A DNA stretch of 5,809 bases from Methanomicrobiales archaeon (GTDB taxonomy: Archaea > Halobacteriota > Syntropharchaeia > Alkanophagales > Methanospirareceae). Where the stretch lies: contig QEXZ01000103.1 in assembly GCA_003160755.1 (NCBI GenBank), forward strand, positions 1 through 5,809, read 5' to 3'. The translations under genes were made by a program, and so were the position numbers. Below are positions 5,608-5,809 of the stretch, one piece after another. Within the stretch, counting starts at the first letter, position 1. Each line of letters starts with the position of its first letter. Under the pieces are notes generated by a model. That model was not told the origin of the DNA. It saw only the letters and a list, made by a program, of their open reading frames with translations, and did not search any database.

Positions 5608-5637
5608 CCTTTCTTTAAAACTTTTAAGAAAAGTTTT
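5608..5637 (+). terminator. T-rich hairpin after SRP RNA
   Basis: The RNA is followed by CCTTTCTTT and then a perfect inverted repeat: AAAACTTTT (5617-5625), a three-base AAG spacer, and AAAAGTTTT (5629-5637). The T tracts alone could stop archaeal polymerase on the plus strand. The palindrome is symmetric and could also act on the convergent minus-strand gene that ends at 5691. Being purely A/T-rich it would be a weak RNA hairpin. Confidence 0.45.
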
Positions 5638-5690
5638 ATCAAAAATGCTTCGCAGGAAAGAAAGTTAACTTTACCAAAGAAACTAATATC

Positions 5691-5809
5691 TCATCCACTT
5701 GAGACAATTTGGACAATAGTTATCGTTATTTCTTCTTTGTTCTTACTGACCGCTACTTTCTCATCCTCGGGCACGGGCTTACCCTCGCGAAGCACAATTA
5801 CCTCCACAG
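5691..5809 (-). CDS. Unrecognised protein, C-terminal 38 residues, gene enters from the right
   Basis: The minus-strand frame from 5807 to TGA 5693-5691 is open and encodes 38 residues, VEVIVLREGKPVPEDEKV then AVSKNKEEITITIVQIVSSG. Alternating hydrophobic residues (VEVIVL, EITITIVQIV) suggest two beta strands around a polar turn. I do not recognise the family. Codon use resembles its neighbours, and other minus-strand frames here meet stops, which supports a real coding end. A GTG at 5795 preceded by GGAGGT (5805-5800, spacing four) could be the start of a very short protein, but the beta-strand pattern continues upstream of it, so a larger gene extending beyond 5809 is likelier. It converges on the SRP RNA gene. 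Confidence 0.55.
   Translation of the reverse strand, partial: VEVIVLREGKPVPEDEKVAVSKNKEEITITIVQIVSSG

Noticed and set aside
5435..5668. 77-codon plus-strand frame over the SRP RNA
   Set aside because: It lies mostly within the structured RNA, has no family resemblance, and its codons follow RNA helices.
1..5809. CRISPR array or tRNA genes
   Set aside because: No short regularly spaced repeats and no cloverleaf or T-loop motif were seen outside the SRP RNA.

Overview
The window is archaeal. It holds a canonical archaeal 7S (SRP) RNA whose 5' and 3' ends pair, promoters that look like TATA boxes about 25 bases ahead of plausible transcript starts, and T-tract ends after genes. Base composition is moderate, with very AT-rich gaps between genes. 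A euryarchaeon of the methanogen/ANME type would fit, but no gene here fixes the lineage and I did not rely on one.

Layout, left to right. (1) 1-302, minus strand: N-terminal part of a winged-helix regulator (GbsR/MarR-like), leaving the window at the left edge. (2) 345-424: AT-rich divergent promoter region. (3) 425-854: first copy of a gene for an Ala/Lys/Glu-rich helical protein, broken by one inserted base. It is followed at 859-951 by the first 31 codons of a UbiB/ABC1 kinase gene and nothing more of it. (4) 1027-1677: intact MarC-family membrane protein. (5) 1739-2375, minus strand: C-terminal half of a CorA-type Mg/Co transporter with its N-terminal domain missing. (6) 2454-2882: second, intact copy of the helical-protein gene. 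(7) 2887-4293: a longer but decayed UbiB/ABC1 gene with two in-frame stops, one frameshift and a deletion that removed the catalytic core. (8) 4380-5243: a two-CBS-domain protein. (9) 5287-5607: SRP RNA. (10) 5691-5809, minus strand: C-terminal end of an unrecognised gene.

The most interesting object is the helical protein. Its 142 residues divide exactly into six consecutive 22-residue units plus a 10-residue tail. One Ala is invariant across all six units, an acidic residue sits near the end of each, and the hydrophobic positions have 11-residue (hendecad) spacing. This is the architecture of exchangeable apolipoproteins and some LEA or phasin-like surface-binding proteins. It is placed 4 bases ahead of a UbiB kinase gene both times it occurs. 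UbiB/ABC1 proteins act on or near lipids and isoprenoid quinones at membranes, so a lipid-surface coat protein partnered with a membrane-anchored lipid kinase is a reasonable hypothesis.

The second theme is rearrangement and decay. A direct repeat of about 540 bp (411-951 and 2440-2979) brackets the marC gene and the truncated corA. Each repeat edge coincides with, or lies close to, a broken gene. The two repeat copies differ mostly at silent codon positions, so both were under protein-level selection for most of their separate history and the frameshift in copy 1 is recent, or is a sequencing error. The right third (CBS protein, SRP RNA) looks ordinary and intact.
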